This document shows, one piece after another, positions 51,592-61,362 of a stretch of 64,000 nucleotides of DNA. A program made the translations under genes and the position numbers. Origin of the DNA: Isochrysis galbana. Taxonomy: Eukaryota > Haptophyta > Isochrysidales > Isochrysidaceae. Below the pieces are notes generated by a model. The model did no database searches. It was given only the letters and a program-made list of their open reading frames with translations, and was not told the DNA's origin. How positions within the stretch are numbered: position 1 is the stretch's first letter; every line of letters starts with the position of its first letter. The stretch spans positions 7,400,977-7,464,976 of the forward strand of contig CM030934.1 in assembly GCA_018136815.1 (NCBI GenBank), in the 5' to 3' direction.

Positions 51592-53570
51592 ATGGGCTGG
51601 CCCTCTACCGCAATGTTCGCAGCGATTGCACTGCCGTTCGGTACGGTCCGTCTGGCTCCGACGCCAGCGCATCGCGTGCGGACGCTCTGCATGCAGGCGA
51701 GCGGAGACCCTGAGAGTGCAAGGGGCACTCCGCTGGGGGACCTGGCGGAGAAGCTGAGCATAGGAGAGCGAATCGGTCAGGGCACCAAGAATAGCTGGGT
51801 CAACCCTGCCTACTGGAATAGGCAGTTCGTCACTGCCTCCCACATCGCCAACAACGTTCCAAACGGCTCCAATGTGCTCGAGCTTGGCAAGGACGCCAAG
51901 AACCTCTACTACCTGAACGAACCATCCTCCGTCACGCTTATTGTACCTCCATCCAACATTGTAGTACAAGAGGGACCGATCCGGGAGGCTGCAGCCAAGC
52001 TCAAGGTGCCATTCTCGCTCTTTACTGAGAAGCCTTTGGATACAATCCCTCTAATTGCTGGATCGTTCGACGCGGCGCTCATATTTGACATGCTGGACGG
52101 TGCACCTGAGCAGGTCAGGCATTGCACTCTTCATGCACGCACAACTTCACCAGATAACATGTATGAGTCTGGCCACAAATGCCGATCTGGAGTGGACTTC
52201 ACTTCCTTGGGTTTCACAACAGTGATGAATGGTTCGTGCCAGGATCATTAAGTAGCCACGTATGACGTATGAAACTCAACATGCCGCCTCACGGACCCGC
52301 CCTCATTGCTCAGGCGGCGTATGGTGCAATCTCGCTTTTGTCCAATGCCCTGAAGATGAATGGACGGATGCTTTTTGCTGAGCGGGGCAGCGTTGGTTTT
52401 CCTAATATGTGCCGCGAGTTTGGCCTGCAAGTCGAATATGAGTCGGAGGGCGGCTTTGATGTTGGCATTGCAACACGGCGCTCAATTGTGAGAACTTCTC
52501 GTCGAAAGCAAGACGCCAAGGTGAAGCAAACCAAGCGGCCGATGACCGTTGATCCAACAAAGGGAGGCTTCGGTGCGGCCGTTGGGAAGAAGCCAAGGTT
52601 CACCTCCGAGGAAAGAGCTGCTGAGCGAGCAAGGCGAGCTGCGGTGAAAGAGGCTGCAAAGCGAGAAAAGGCTGCGACCAGAGAGGCGGCGGAGAGGGCC
52701 GCGGCGGAGAGGGCCGCGGCGGAGAGGGCCGCGGCGGAGAGGGCCGCGGCGGCGGAGAGGGCCGCGGCGGCGGAGAGGGCCGCGGCGGCGGAGAGGGCCG
52801 CGGCGGCGGAGAGGGCCGCGGCGGCGGAGAGGGCCGCGGCGGAGAGGGCCGCAGCGGCGGCGAGGGCCGCAGCGGCGGAGAGGGCCGCAGCGGCGGAGAG
52901 GGCCGAGGCGGCGCGGAGGGCCGAGGCGGCGCAGAGGGCCGCGGCCGCCGAGAGGGCCGCGGCCGCCGAGAGGGAAAGGTCCGCGGCGGCGGACAGGGCC
53001 GCGGCGGCGGACAGGGCCGCGGCTGCGCAAGAGGCGGCTGCGGGTAGAGACGCAGCGGAGCGTGTTGCGGCTGAGCATGCGGCGGAAGAAGAGGAGGTGG
53101 CGGCAGAGCGAGCACGGCAGGAGGCGATCGAACAAGATGCTCTTGATCGGGCGTTCTCGCGGGCAGAGGAGGCTGGGGTTGAACTTGACGTGCTCGATGC
53201 AATCGAGGACCGGATCGAGGCTGGAGAGCTGAATCTTTTCGATGCGCGAGCAGAACTGGTTCGTCTTGCGGAGGCCGCTTGGGGCGTTGCTTCTAGTTCT
53301 CAGTCATATCCTTCGAGTGCAGATGATGAAAAACTTCCTCCGGAGTGGTCGACAGGGGACTTTGCTTCCTTGCGGGAGGAGCCACAAGCACCTCCAGTAG
53401 TGACAGCAACTATGCAGCGTGTCCAAATCACTGTTCCTGAAGGCGTGCAAGCCGGTGGCACAGTACGCATCCGTAGCTCAGGAGGTAGAGAGTTCGATGT
53501 TGTTGTGCCCTCGGGCGTGGGCCCTGGCGATACTCTCGTTGTCGATCTGCCCATTTCGCAAGCTCCATGA
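51592..53570 (+). CDS. Methyltransferase-like protein with Ala/Glu coiled coil and C-terminal beta domain (2 exons)
   Basis: Exons 51592-52113 and 52314-53570 (GTCAGG...CTCAG, phase 0) give 592 residues. A hydrophobic then basic N terminus (MFAAIALPFGTVRLAPTP) could be a signal/transit peptide. Residues about 60-240 follow a Rossmann methyltransferase outline: NVLELGKDAKNLYYLN (motif I, lacking the usual G-x-G), FDAALIFDMLDGAPEQAAYG and NALKMNGRMLFAERG. The loss of motif I glycines makes catalysis doubtful. Residues about 290-440 are (RAAAE)n from a 12-15-bp minisatellite, predicted to be one long charged helix. The C terminus (QITVPEGVQAGGTVRIRSSG, VVVPSGVGPGDTLVVDLP) is a small repeated beta motif of the VPxGVxxGxxxxV type. 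Confidence 0.7.
52680..53035 (+). repeat. GCGGCGGAGAGGGCC minisatellite inside coding exon
   Basis: About 25 units of 12 or 15 bp, all multiples of three, so the reading frame survives unit gain and loss. Confidence 0.95.
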
Positions 53571-53869
53571 AAGTCGTAGATGAGTTCGGTGAGACATTGA
53601 GACGATCTTCGTATCGTTGATTGTTGAGGTTCTGATGAGAAGTGCCGTGAGCCTTTGATGGCGCAGAACGACTACAGCATCGGCCACTAGAGTGATAGCG
53701 ATGGTTCTGTTGGCCGATGGTCTGCTAGTTGGTCCAAGAGCAAGTAGACAGAGGAACGCGAGCTGTGTGATGATGCCCAGTAGTGATTTGTGATTCGGGA
53801 ACCTAGGGGGCAAAGTCCAAGAGTATCGCGGTGGTGCCCAAGGCGAATAGCGTTCATTTACCACCACCC

Positions 53870-53975
53870 AACACAAAAAACTGTTGTTATAGTCTGACCT
53901 ATGGAGTGTGCCGCGACCGCTCCCGAGCCCCATGCGACCTTCGCCACTGCCACTGCGCCCCACCGGGGACCGGGG
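53870..53975 (+). repeat. Dispersed repeat shared with 7425-7525
   Basis: TATGGAGTGTGCCGCGACCG, then CTCCCGAGCCCCATGCGACC. Reverse complement copy at 7425-7525. Confidence 0.75.
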
Positions 53976-54139
53976 ACGGCCCACGCCGCGAGAGTGAGAG
54001 GCGGCTCGCCAGAGACCAGGCGGGGGCGCTCGCCAGCCAAGCGCAAGCGTGACGCTCAAATCGTCTCCGCCTTTGGCTACGAGTGGTATGACGACGAAAT
54101 CTTCGAATACTTCGGCATTTGGTGCTTTGGCGCGCTTTG

Positions 54140-54420
54140 GCTGGCCCGCACACCGGGCTAATGAGCAAGAAGGGCTTCGCAGCGCGCCCGGTCGCAGCTT
54201 CGAGTTGGGCGTTCCGGCCCCCTCGGGGCCGTGCGTCAGCGCGTTTGAATGCCGCCGGGGAGGGATGGATTGCGAAGAGGCAGCGGCGCGCGGCTGGCGC
54301 GATTGGCGGCGCTGGCGCGGCGGACACTGCGCATTCAGCGTCCTGGCTGGCCCGGACACCGGGCTGATGGCGAAGAAAGACTTCGCAGCGCGCCCGGGCG
54401 CACGCCTACCTCGGGCGCTC
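54140..54420 (+). repeat. Two copies with 206-bp period
   Basis: CTGGCCCGCACACCGGGCTA plus AAGGGCTTCGCAGCGCGCCC at 54141 and the matching CTGGCCCGGACACCGGGCTG plus AAAGACTTCGCAGCGCGCCC at 54347. Confidence 0.75.
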
Positions 54421-55069
54421 CGGGACCCCTCCGTTGGCGCGCTAGCGAGGGCCGCGAGGGGGCGATTTGCGATGAGGCGGCGGCGGGCATGGGGGGCCGT
54501 AGGAGGCGCGCCTGGCAGTCTGCGCGTATGGCTGTGGCTGGCCGAGGCGCGCTGCACCGGGGACGCGTCGATTAGCGGCCCGACGCTCGCCCGCGCTCGT
54601 GTCGGACGTCGGTCGGCCCTCCGCGAAAATGATAAATGACTTCTGCTTCTGGTTTCTGGCCTGTTCCTGTTTGCGCGTTTTCTTGTTACGCATCGCTGTG
54701 GGGGCTACCGTGGGGGGTCTGGGGCCCAAAGGGCACCGGATATATGCTAGTCACACCTATCACCTATCCGGTGCCGTCATATCCAAAAATCTCGTGATGA
54801 ATCCTCAATCTTGACTTGGTCAATTTTCAGCCATAGAAGTTAGAAGTAGAAGTAAAAATAGCTGTTTGACCGCCCAATAAGCAGCCGCCGAGCGAACTAC
54901 ATTAAGCGGAGTCGCAAGCAAACGCCAAGGCCGCGCGCGCGCCAGAAAAGCAAAAGGATTTTTCTTTCATGTTATTAAATTGTATGTAAACACCCATGTC
55001 CCATGTCCTACACTTAACACTTAACGCGACAACAACCACGAGAACCTCAAGAGAAACCGACCGCCCGAT

Positions 55070-55300
55070 GGCGCGAGGGAAGGCCGAGGAGTCGACCATC
55101 GGGGATCGGTGCACGCTGCCTGCCACTGGAAACCCCGAACAGTGAGCCCCTAGGTGCTAGGTAGAGCACGAGGGACGAGGGGACGAGCCGTAAGGCGAGT
55201 GAGAGGGAGTGATAGTGATAAGGGATGCGCGCGTGGCTGTTTGGAAAGTGTCTCGCAGGGTCGCGCGCGCGGTGAGAATGTTAAGATTTTTTTTAAAAAA
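55070..55300 (+). repeat. SINE-like dispersed repeat, copy 3
   Basis: Starts near CATCGGGGATCGGTGCACG. GAGCCCCTAGGTGCTAGGTA and GAGCACGAGGGACGAGG follow, ending GGTGAGAATGTTAAGA plus eight T. It is the longest copy. Confidence 0.75.
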
Positions 55301-55599
55301 TTGAATGTAAACATGAGCTGAATCGCGATGGCACATGGCACTTGCACAACAAGGACTTGACTCTTGACTATGTCACGAATCAAAAGCTTGTAGTGAAGGG
55401 ACAAGCGATTCTAGAATTGCTTGATCTCAGCTCTGACGTCGGGAGGGGATGGAAAACATACGAGACTCTCTCTGTTCTTCCATCGCCTTGACCGGGACAA
55501 TCCACCATGGAAAACTGGTGAACGTTCAAGCAGCGTGCATGGAAATAAGAACCTTCTTAATTGACGAAAGACGAAACGGATCTTGGGGGTTTTGCGCAT

Positions 55600-56507
55600 T
55601 TAGAACTCCGGGGCACCCCAGTAGGTACCCCAGGTGTCGCCAGACACCGCTTCCTGCGCCAGGAAGCCCGCCGCGGCAATCATCGCGAGGCGGCCATGCG
55701 ACAGCTCACGCTCCTGCATGGTGCGGAACTCGTCGGGATCATCCGGCTTGAGGCCGAGCGGGTCAAACTCAAGGTCACCAGGATAGTAGCCCGGCTTGAG
55801 GCGCTGGACGTTGTCCATGCCGTCGTACGGGTTGGCCCAGCCCTTCTGGATGCGGAGGGTCTCGGCGAAACCAATACCAAGGGTCATGAGGAACCACAGG
55901 GCCGGCGGGAGGGCTGGAATCTGCTTAATGGCGGGGCCACCATCACCGGAGAAAAGGGGGTGGAACTTCTCTTGAACAAGGAAGCCAGCAGCAGCGAGCA
56001 TCGAGACACGGCCGTGGGCGAGCTCGGCCTCGCGAAGGCGGTACACCTCAATCTCCTCCTTACCCTCGAGGAAGTTGAGGGGGTCAAAGTCTCCAGCCGG
56101 TGCGATGTTGCCCGGAAGACCGTAGGCAAACTTGGGCACTGGCGCCGGCTGGGCGCTGCGGCCGAACATCATAGTTGGGTTCACCTTCGGGATGGCCTGG
56201 GTGTGAAACGGATGCGGATCGCGGTGAGATGAGCCGATTGGCAGCATGAACGGTGTGGCAGGCGAGCTCGTAACCAAGGATCGTGAGATGCAAGGATAGC
56301 AGCAGCATGAGTGCGAATGTGGACGCGCAACAGAGAGCAGTGTGCACAAAGCACGGATGGAACCAAACGCAAGACGCGTTGACGCGGTGCACAAACAGAC
56401 GTCTCGCAAAGCGTACATAAGGAGCGCGTGCCACACACGGGGTCTGGGCGGCATACCGTGACGGTGCCCGAGAAGGCGGTGGCCTGAACGGAGGCGAGAG
56501 AGAGCAT
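55600..56507 (-). CDS. Fucoxanthin-chlorophyll a/c light-harvesting protein (2 exons)
   Basis: Exons 56507-56457 and 56196-55600 (donor GTATGC, acceptor CCCAG, phase 0, 260-nt intron) give 215 residues. The start MLSLASVQATAFSGTVTA is a short hydrophobic leader, followed by a processing region and FAYGLPGNIAPAGDFDPLNF, typical of chromist antenna proteins. Helix 1 has REAELAHGRVSMLAAAGFLV (about 72-91) and helix 3 has ERELSHGRLAMIAAAGFLAQ (about 179-198), each with the E-x-x-H-G-R pair that binds chlorophyll and forms the central ion pair. Helix 2 is PPALWFLMTLGIGFAETLRI. The KPGYYPGDLEFDPLGL loop is conserved. It sits in the thylakoid membrane and feeds light energy to the photosystems. Confidence 0.92.
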
Positions 56508-57225
56508 GAGTCCTTGTGGTGGCGACTGGTGAAGATCTTCGGTGTTCGGGTGCGCTCGAGACGTCGGAATCGACAGCGTGATGCGTGCGCGTTTCAAGGA
56601 AAGTTCAGGGAGGCTACGCGAACCTGGTGAATACTTCCATGGAGCTCATCTTTGGAGATTCAAAGGTCATCGGATCTCGTGGAGGCGAGCCGCGTTCGAA
56701 AAGAACGCAGTTCTCGGAACGCAAGCATGGTGCACTCCTCGACCCTCGAGAAGACTCTGACTTTTCCTTGGGCTGTTCTCTGGACTCGTGCTGACTCTTG
56801 CCGCGATTCGTGCACGCGATGTGCGCACGCACGATGCGACGGCTCGTGCTCTCGTGCTCCTCGTCTAGCCCGGTCACTCACTCATTTTAACCACTCTTTC
56901 CCACCTCCCCTGGGTGTCCAAGGATTCCTTAGGGTCCCCCCTACCTGCCCCGCCAACTCCCTCCCCCCTCCGAACGACCCCCTCCCCCCCACGAAGGGCA
57001 ATGGCGTCGGTGAGGGACTCCCCTCCCTTCCCCCGCGCGTGGCGGGCTATTTTGGGAGATTGGGGCGGGCGCTCACGGGAGGGAATCAGAGTGGTGAATG
57101 TGGGGCGCATCACTATTAGAAACGCGGAGCTTCCGCGACGTCCGATCGCCCGCGATCGGCCGAAGAATGGCCTGGAGGTGGTGGCCATGCAGAGCCCAGA
57201 GCTCTCGCGAGCAGGGTGGGGGGTC
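56508..57225. other. 5' flank of the antenna gene
   Basis: No gene supported. C-rich blocks lie after 56930. Confidence 0.5.
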
Positions 57226-57427
57226 CTCGAGGCCACGCTGGGGGAAAACCCCTTTCTTTCGGGTAAAACAACGCAGGGGGGGGGGGGGCACTCGTGAGTT
57301 TAGGGGTCCAGAGCGCCAATCTCCCTCTCGCCCGAGCGAGTGGCCGCGGCGAGCCGCGGCCCTTCCCTCCTGGCTCTGGCGCCTGGCGCCCCCCGTCTTC
57401 TGCTTTTACCTAAACAGGGCAAGAAGA
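57226..57427 (+). repeat. 180-bp repeat, copy 2
   Basis: Matches 10833-11010: CCACGCTGGGGGAAAACCCC, CACTCGTGAG and GAGTGGCCGCGGCGAGCCGC. Confidence 0.8.
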
Positions 57428-57500
57428 TATGTTAGTTAGCTAAGGCTGTGAATAGGTTTGATTTTGAGCTATCTAGATATTAGCTAACAGGGCGCTTCGG

Positions 57501-57556
57501 CTATCTAGATAGATACTAATAGTGGCTCAGCACTATCTAGATAGATACTAATAGTG
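57501..57556 (+). repeat. Two 32-bp-period palindromic units
   Basis: CTATCTAGATAGATACTAAT followed by AGTG at 57501 and 57533. Each includes the palindrome CTATCTAGATAG. Confidence 0.85.
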
Positions 57557-57679
57557 CCCGAGCCTTGCCTAATATTAGTATTAATAGTAATATCTAGATA
57601 TCTGCTGCTATATGATATATGATATATTTGATGTTCGAGTGTATATGAGTTCATGAGTGTGTATGGGCGAATAAACCCA

Positions 57680-58605
57680 TACAAAAAAATCCTTCTGAAG
57701 ATTCAGGGCTACACACCTACTAGTTACGGGACTCCCCTTCGCTATCTACACCGCCCTTATCATCCCTCCCTCCACCTCTTCCCCTGCCCCCCTTCTTTCC
57801 TTTTTCTTTGGTTTCCGGGGTCCGGCCTCGGTGCGCTACCTGAGGCCTGGTTTAGAGTGTGGGGTCCGGGCAGGCCTTCTGGAATTGTCTTTGTTGTCGT
57901 GTGTGTCCTTCTGGTCTCTTTTTGTTTGTTTGGTTTATATCCAGGTTCCATTGTCTTTATCAGCGACTTTGGTAGGTGTATCTATGTTTCAATTTCCTTT
58001 GTTCTCTTGTTCCGTGGTCCCCTCGACAGCGTGTGCGATCCCCAGCTTGGAGGCTAGTTCCACTAGCTCCGCGCTGGGCTTAAGACCGCCTTTGTCGTTC
58101 CTGTTGAAAACGGGTTTCAAGTCATTCATGTCTATCCTCTTCTTAGGCTGTCTTCCCATGCCCGCTTGGGCGGTTCTCGCCGAGTCGGTTTCTTGTGCGA
58201 AGAGGAGTGCTTTGCTTAGTAAGGTGTATCTCTCTATTATTCTTATTAGTATTAATTCTTCCGAGAATTTTATGTCGTCGTAGTGTATCCTGTAGAAGTC
58301 CGTGAGTATATATCTCCACGCCAATAGATATAGTACGCATATCGCTTTCGGGGCGTCTCCTTTTGGGTAGATGAATAGGTTGTCTATAATGGTTTCTTCT
58401 CTGCTCCTTTCTAACCCGGGTGTGAACCGTGCGATTTTGTTCAGTTCGCCTAGGATGTTGGTTATCCCGGGGCACTCGCCTAGGTGCGTCGAGGATTCAT
58501 CCGTTTCTCCACATATGCGGCACGTGTTGGCTCTATCTGGAAAGCGGTTATACGTGCCCACTCGCCTGTGTGTGATATGTTTGAAGTGTAGGTAGATTGA
58601 AACCA
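57680..58605 (-). mobile_element. LINE, 5'-truncated, with intact 3' end
   Basis: The minus strand encodes LVSIYLHFKHITHRRVGTYN, the knuckle CRICGETDESSTHLGEC, LAWRYILTDFYRIHYDD, TLLSKALLFAQETDSARTAQ and GRQPKKRIDMNDLKPVF, ending at 57989. The 3' UTR continues to the hairpin tail at 57710-57681. It is fused upstream to a gypsy piece. Confidence 0.85.
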
Positions 58606-58820
58606 GTCCCACCACCCGGTCCCCTGGTAGGAAGCGGGTCGGGGAAGCGTGAGTGCGCAACGTGTCAGCTACAGCGTCAGCTTGGGCAGCGAGCGTGGCA
58701 TCGAGCGCGGCAGACCATGCGGCCTTTAGGCGACTATGCATCGTCTCAGCGTAGTCGCGAATTTCGCGAGGCAAGGGTGGGGCAGGGCAGAGGAGTGCGG
58801 CACTGGCGGGTCAGCCAGTT
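58606..58820 (-). mobile_element. Ty3/gypsy integrase C-terminal fragment (host of the LINE insertion)
   Basis: The minus-strand frame upstream of the LINE reads MHSRLKAAWSAALDATLAAQ, then RFLPGDRVV. This is the helix plus F-x-P/V-G-D-x-V motif found at the end of gypsy integrases. It shares one open frame with the LINE. Confidence 0.5.
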
Positions 58821-59730
58821 GAGCGGGCAAGCGGAGCTCGCGACCGTAGAGTAGAGCGGCTATTGTATTGTGTATTGTGTATTGTATATACATTTGTGTG
58901 TGTGTGGGGGGGGGGGGGCGACTTGCGACTTGCGACTTGGCGGTACTTGGTACTTGGCGGACGGAGGGGGTGAACGCGGGAAGAGAAGGGGCGCGAGGAC
59001 GCCGAGGGGAAGGGCACGGGAAAGAAGGGGAAGGGGAGCAGGAGGGGGAGTACTTTGTTTGGAAAACGAACGAGTTTAGCTTAATAAATAAATAATCGTG
59101 CTACAAACTGCTAGCGGCGCGGCGGACACCAGACTCCAGACACGCAGCGAGAGGCGGCAAGTGATGGCGCTATGTATATTTATAATACCATGCGATACAA
59201 CAATCAACAATGCAACATGTTCGTCGATGTTCCTTTTTCATTTTACTATAACTATATAACTATAAAGGGAGATGTTAGATGTTAGGCTAACTGAGGGGAG
59301 AGGAAATAGAAATAAAGCTGCGCTAGGGGCTGCGCTAGGGCAGACTTAGGACTTAGGTTCAATTTAATGACACTCAACACATCTTGAGTCGCCCACTTTC
59401 ACTTTTGGGTGAGTGGGCAGGGTGGTTGAGTCGCGTGGGTTCATTTCTTGAATTTCCTTGACCCGGTGCATGTTCGAATATTTTTTGTTTGGTTGACTTA
59501 TACTACCCCCCAGGAGCCAACGCCCCCCAGGAGCTATCGGGGGCCCCCGATAGCTATCGTACTCAGTACCGAGGAGGAGGAGCGGCCAAGGGCACCCGGC
59601 GGACTGCGGATGATACAATAGAGTGAAACCAAGTCCACGGAGAGAGAGGAGAGAGAGGAGAGAGAGCGAAACGTCTGGCGTCCTATCTTTTTGTTGGTGG
59701 CCGAGCACAGGGCGCGGTGGCCGTGCTCGG
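58821..59730. other. Intergenic and ARMH1 leader
   Basis: TG/G microsatellite at 58893-58918. Mostly GA-rich after 58980. No gene seen. Confidence 0.5.
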
Positions 59731-61032
59731 ATGGGAGCCAGCGGGGGGAGAGTAGACCTCTTGAGACTATGGGACAAGTCCGGACGCGCCGCTCGGAACC
59801 GGATTCTCGAGAGGCTCATTGAGTCGTGTTCGGCGATGACCGCAGACCAGCTGGAGGCTGAGCTCGACAACACGGCCTCGCTGCTGCTTGCACGGATTTC
59901 ATCATGGCTCAGATTGACCTATGCTCTCGGGGAGCCAATGGCCCTCCAGTTGACAGCCATCGGAATCTTTGTGCGAGCCGCTGGGAGCAGACGCTTCTTG
60001 ACGGAGTTCCTCGAGGTCGGCGGTGTGGAAACCGTGGTTGACATCTTGTCCATGTCAGGCCTCACGAATATCGACAAGGCGGCAGCAATAGAGCTCTTGA
60101 TGTCCGTGGCTGAGGCTGGACGTAGGTACAAGGAGTTGATATGCGACGCGGGCGGTATCTTGCGGGTTGCTGATTTTATGCGCCTACCTCACGCGAGTGA
60201 GACTGTCCTGGCGAGCGCCGGGTCTTTGCTGCTCTCATTAGGCTTGGACAATCCTAGATGTGCGAAGGCCGTACGCAGCTCTCTGCTTGGTCTACTGAGC
60301 TTGGAGCATTCTATCACAAAGCAAGTGGCGTGCTCTACGTTGCGGCAGCTTCTTTTGGCTGTTCCTGCCGATGCTGTACCGGATGATGTGAACGGAGATT
60401 TTGTTGAGGCATCGCTCTGTTTGCTGCAAACCTCCAACATACAGGTTTTGCACGAAGCTGATAATCTCTTCGAGGCAATCAGCGCACTGCCTGCTCTCCA
60501 AGGAGCCATGCTGCACGCATTAATGGATTGCTTTTGTGAGCTTCCTGGAAAGAAGCCTGGAGACGAGAAGCCTCGCTCACACCCGACCTGCATGAAGGCC
60601 TCTGCCGCCCGCGCTCTGAGCAGTCTCCTTGAAAAAATGCCGTCCGACGAGAGGGAGTACCATCTCTCCTCTCTCAAGGTTGCCAACTGGCTTGCCATCT
60701 TGCTGACACAGCGCGACGCAATCGACTGTCAGAGAGCTAGTGTGCATGCTTTGCGTGTCCTCTCTTCGGTCAGCGACAGTCTGAAACAAGAAATCCAGGA
60801 GCTACTAGGTGAACGTCTGTCTAGATCAATCATGAGCAGTGTAACCGAGGATAGAGTGGTGCCGTTGCTTGAGGAAGATGAGCTTGATGTCGTCCTCACT
60901 CGCTTGCGTCATTTCATCCGCAGCCAATCGGCCTTGGCCTCCGAAAGGCAAAAGGCACAGGAGGTCCGTATCAATACTGATGACGCAAGAGATGTTGATA
61001 GCGAGGACGACCGCTCTCCGCTACCCTCCTAA
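59731..61032 (+). CDS. ARMH1-like armadillo-helical flagellar protein
   Basis: 433 residues from Met at 59731 (MGASGGRVDLLRLWDKSGRA); the frame is open further upstream but that part is low complexity. The sequence LLRLWDKSGRAARNRILERL, LEAELDNTASLLLARISSWL, RLTYALGEPMALQLTAIGIF, RFLTEFLEVGGVETVVDILS and GRRYKELICDAGGILRVADF follows animal ARMH1 (C1orf228) almost motif by motif. Armadillo-type helical repeats continue to about 400, and an acidic tail follows. ARMH1 is conserved in ciliated organisms and linked to cilia/flagella, so its presence suggests a flagellated cell. Single exon. Confidence 0.85.
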   Translation: MGASGGRVDLLRLWDKSGRAARNRILERLIESCSAMTADQLEAELDNTASLLLARISSWLRLTYALGEPMALQLTAIGIFVRAAGSRRFLTEFLEVGGVETVVDILSMSGLTNIDKAAAIELLMSVAEAGRRYKELICDAGGILRVADFMRLPHASETVLASAGSLLLSLGLDNPRCAKAVRSSLLGLLSLEHSITKQVACSTLRQLLLAVPADAVPDDVNGDFVEASLCLLQTSNIQVLHEADNLFEAISALPALQGAMLHALMDCFCELPGKKPGDEKPRSHPTCMKASAARALSSLLEKMPSDEREYHLSSLKVANWLAILLTQRDAIDCQRASVHALRVLSSVSDSLKQEIQELLGERLSRSIMSSVTEDRVVPLLEEDELDVVLTRLRHFIRSQSALASERQKAQEVRINTDDARDVDSEDDRSPLPS

Positions 61033-61149
61033 AGTGAGAGGTTGTAGTGGATCGTATGAGCGATTAGCAATGACGATCAGCGAAGGATAAAATATACTAC
61101 TACTACTACCACTGTTAGTATTCATGAACCATGGACGCTAGTACTCTAA

Positions 61150-61185
61150 AAGAGTCTGAAGATTCGGGGCAAACACCTACACCCG
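61150..61185 (-). repeat. LINE-type hairpin tail at the end of the Fanzor locus
   Basis: The minus strand reads GTAGGTGTTTGCCCCGAATC followed by TTCAGACTC. Compare GTAGGTGTGTAGCCCTGAAT followed by CTTCAGAAG at 57720-57690. Confidence 0.8.
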
Positions 61186-61202
61186 ACATGGCACTAAAGT
61201 GT

Positions 61203-61262
61203 CGTTCCGTCAATTGTGGGACATCAGTCGATTTGAGCGATCGAATGTCCACAGTTGTATAA
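61203..61262 (-). repeat. 60-bp dispersed segment, copy 4, in the Fanzor 3' flank
   Basis: The reverse complement is ACAACTGTGGACATTCGATC, GCTCAAATCGACTGATGTCC and CACAATTGACGGAACGACAC. It lies 100-160 bp after the Fanzor reading frame and is nearly identical to 49970-50030. Confidence 0.9.
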
Positions 61263-61362
61263 AACCCGTCACGAAACACATACAAGCATTCCACGACTAG
61301 GCTCAGTCACACATTGGGAAGGAGGGATGTATTCCCGCCCAAAGGCGGGCCCCCCCATTAGT

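Larger units (their letters stand above)
53571..55069. other. Intergenic, repeat-bearing
   Basis: Contains the 53870-53975 repeat and a 206-bp-period duplication (54140-54400). Long GC-rich frames here are artefacts of composition. No gene is supported. Confidence 0.5.

Noticed and set aside
52482-53202. Arg/Pro-rich antisense ORFs of about 200 codons
   Set aside because: Mirror of the GCGGCGGAGAGGGCC minisatellite in the real coding exon.
53478-54557. 359-codon minus-strand ORF
   Set aside because: Covers the antisense of the methyltransferase-like gene and a 206-bp duplication; no motifs.
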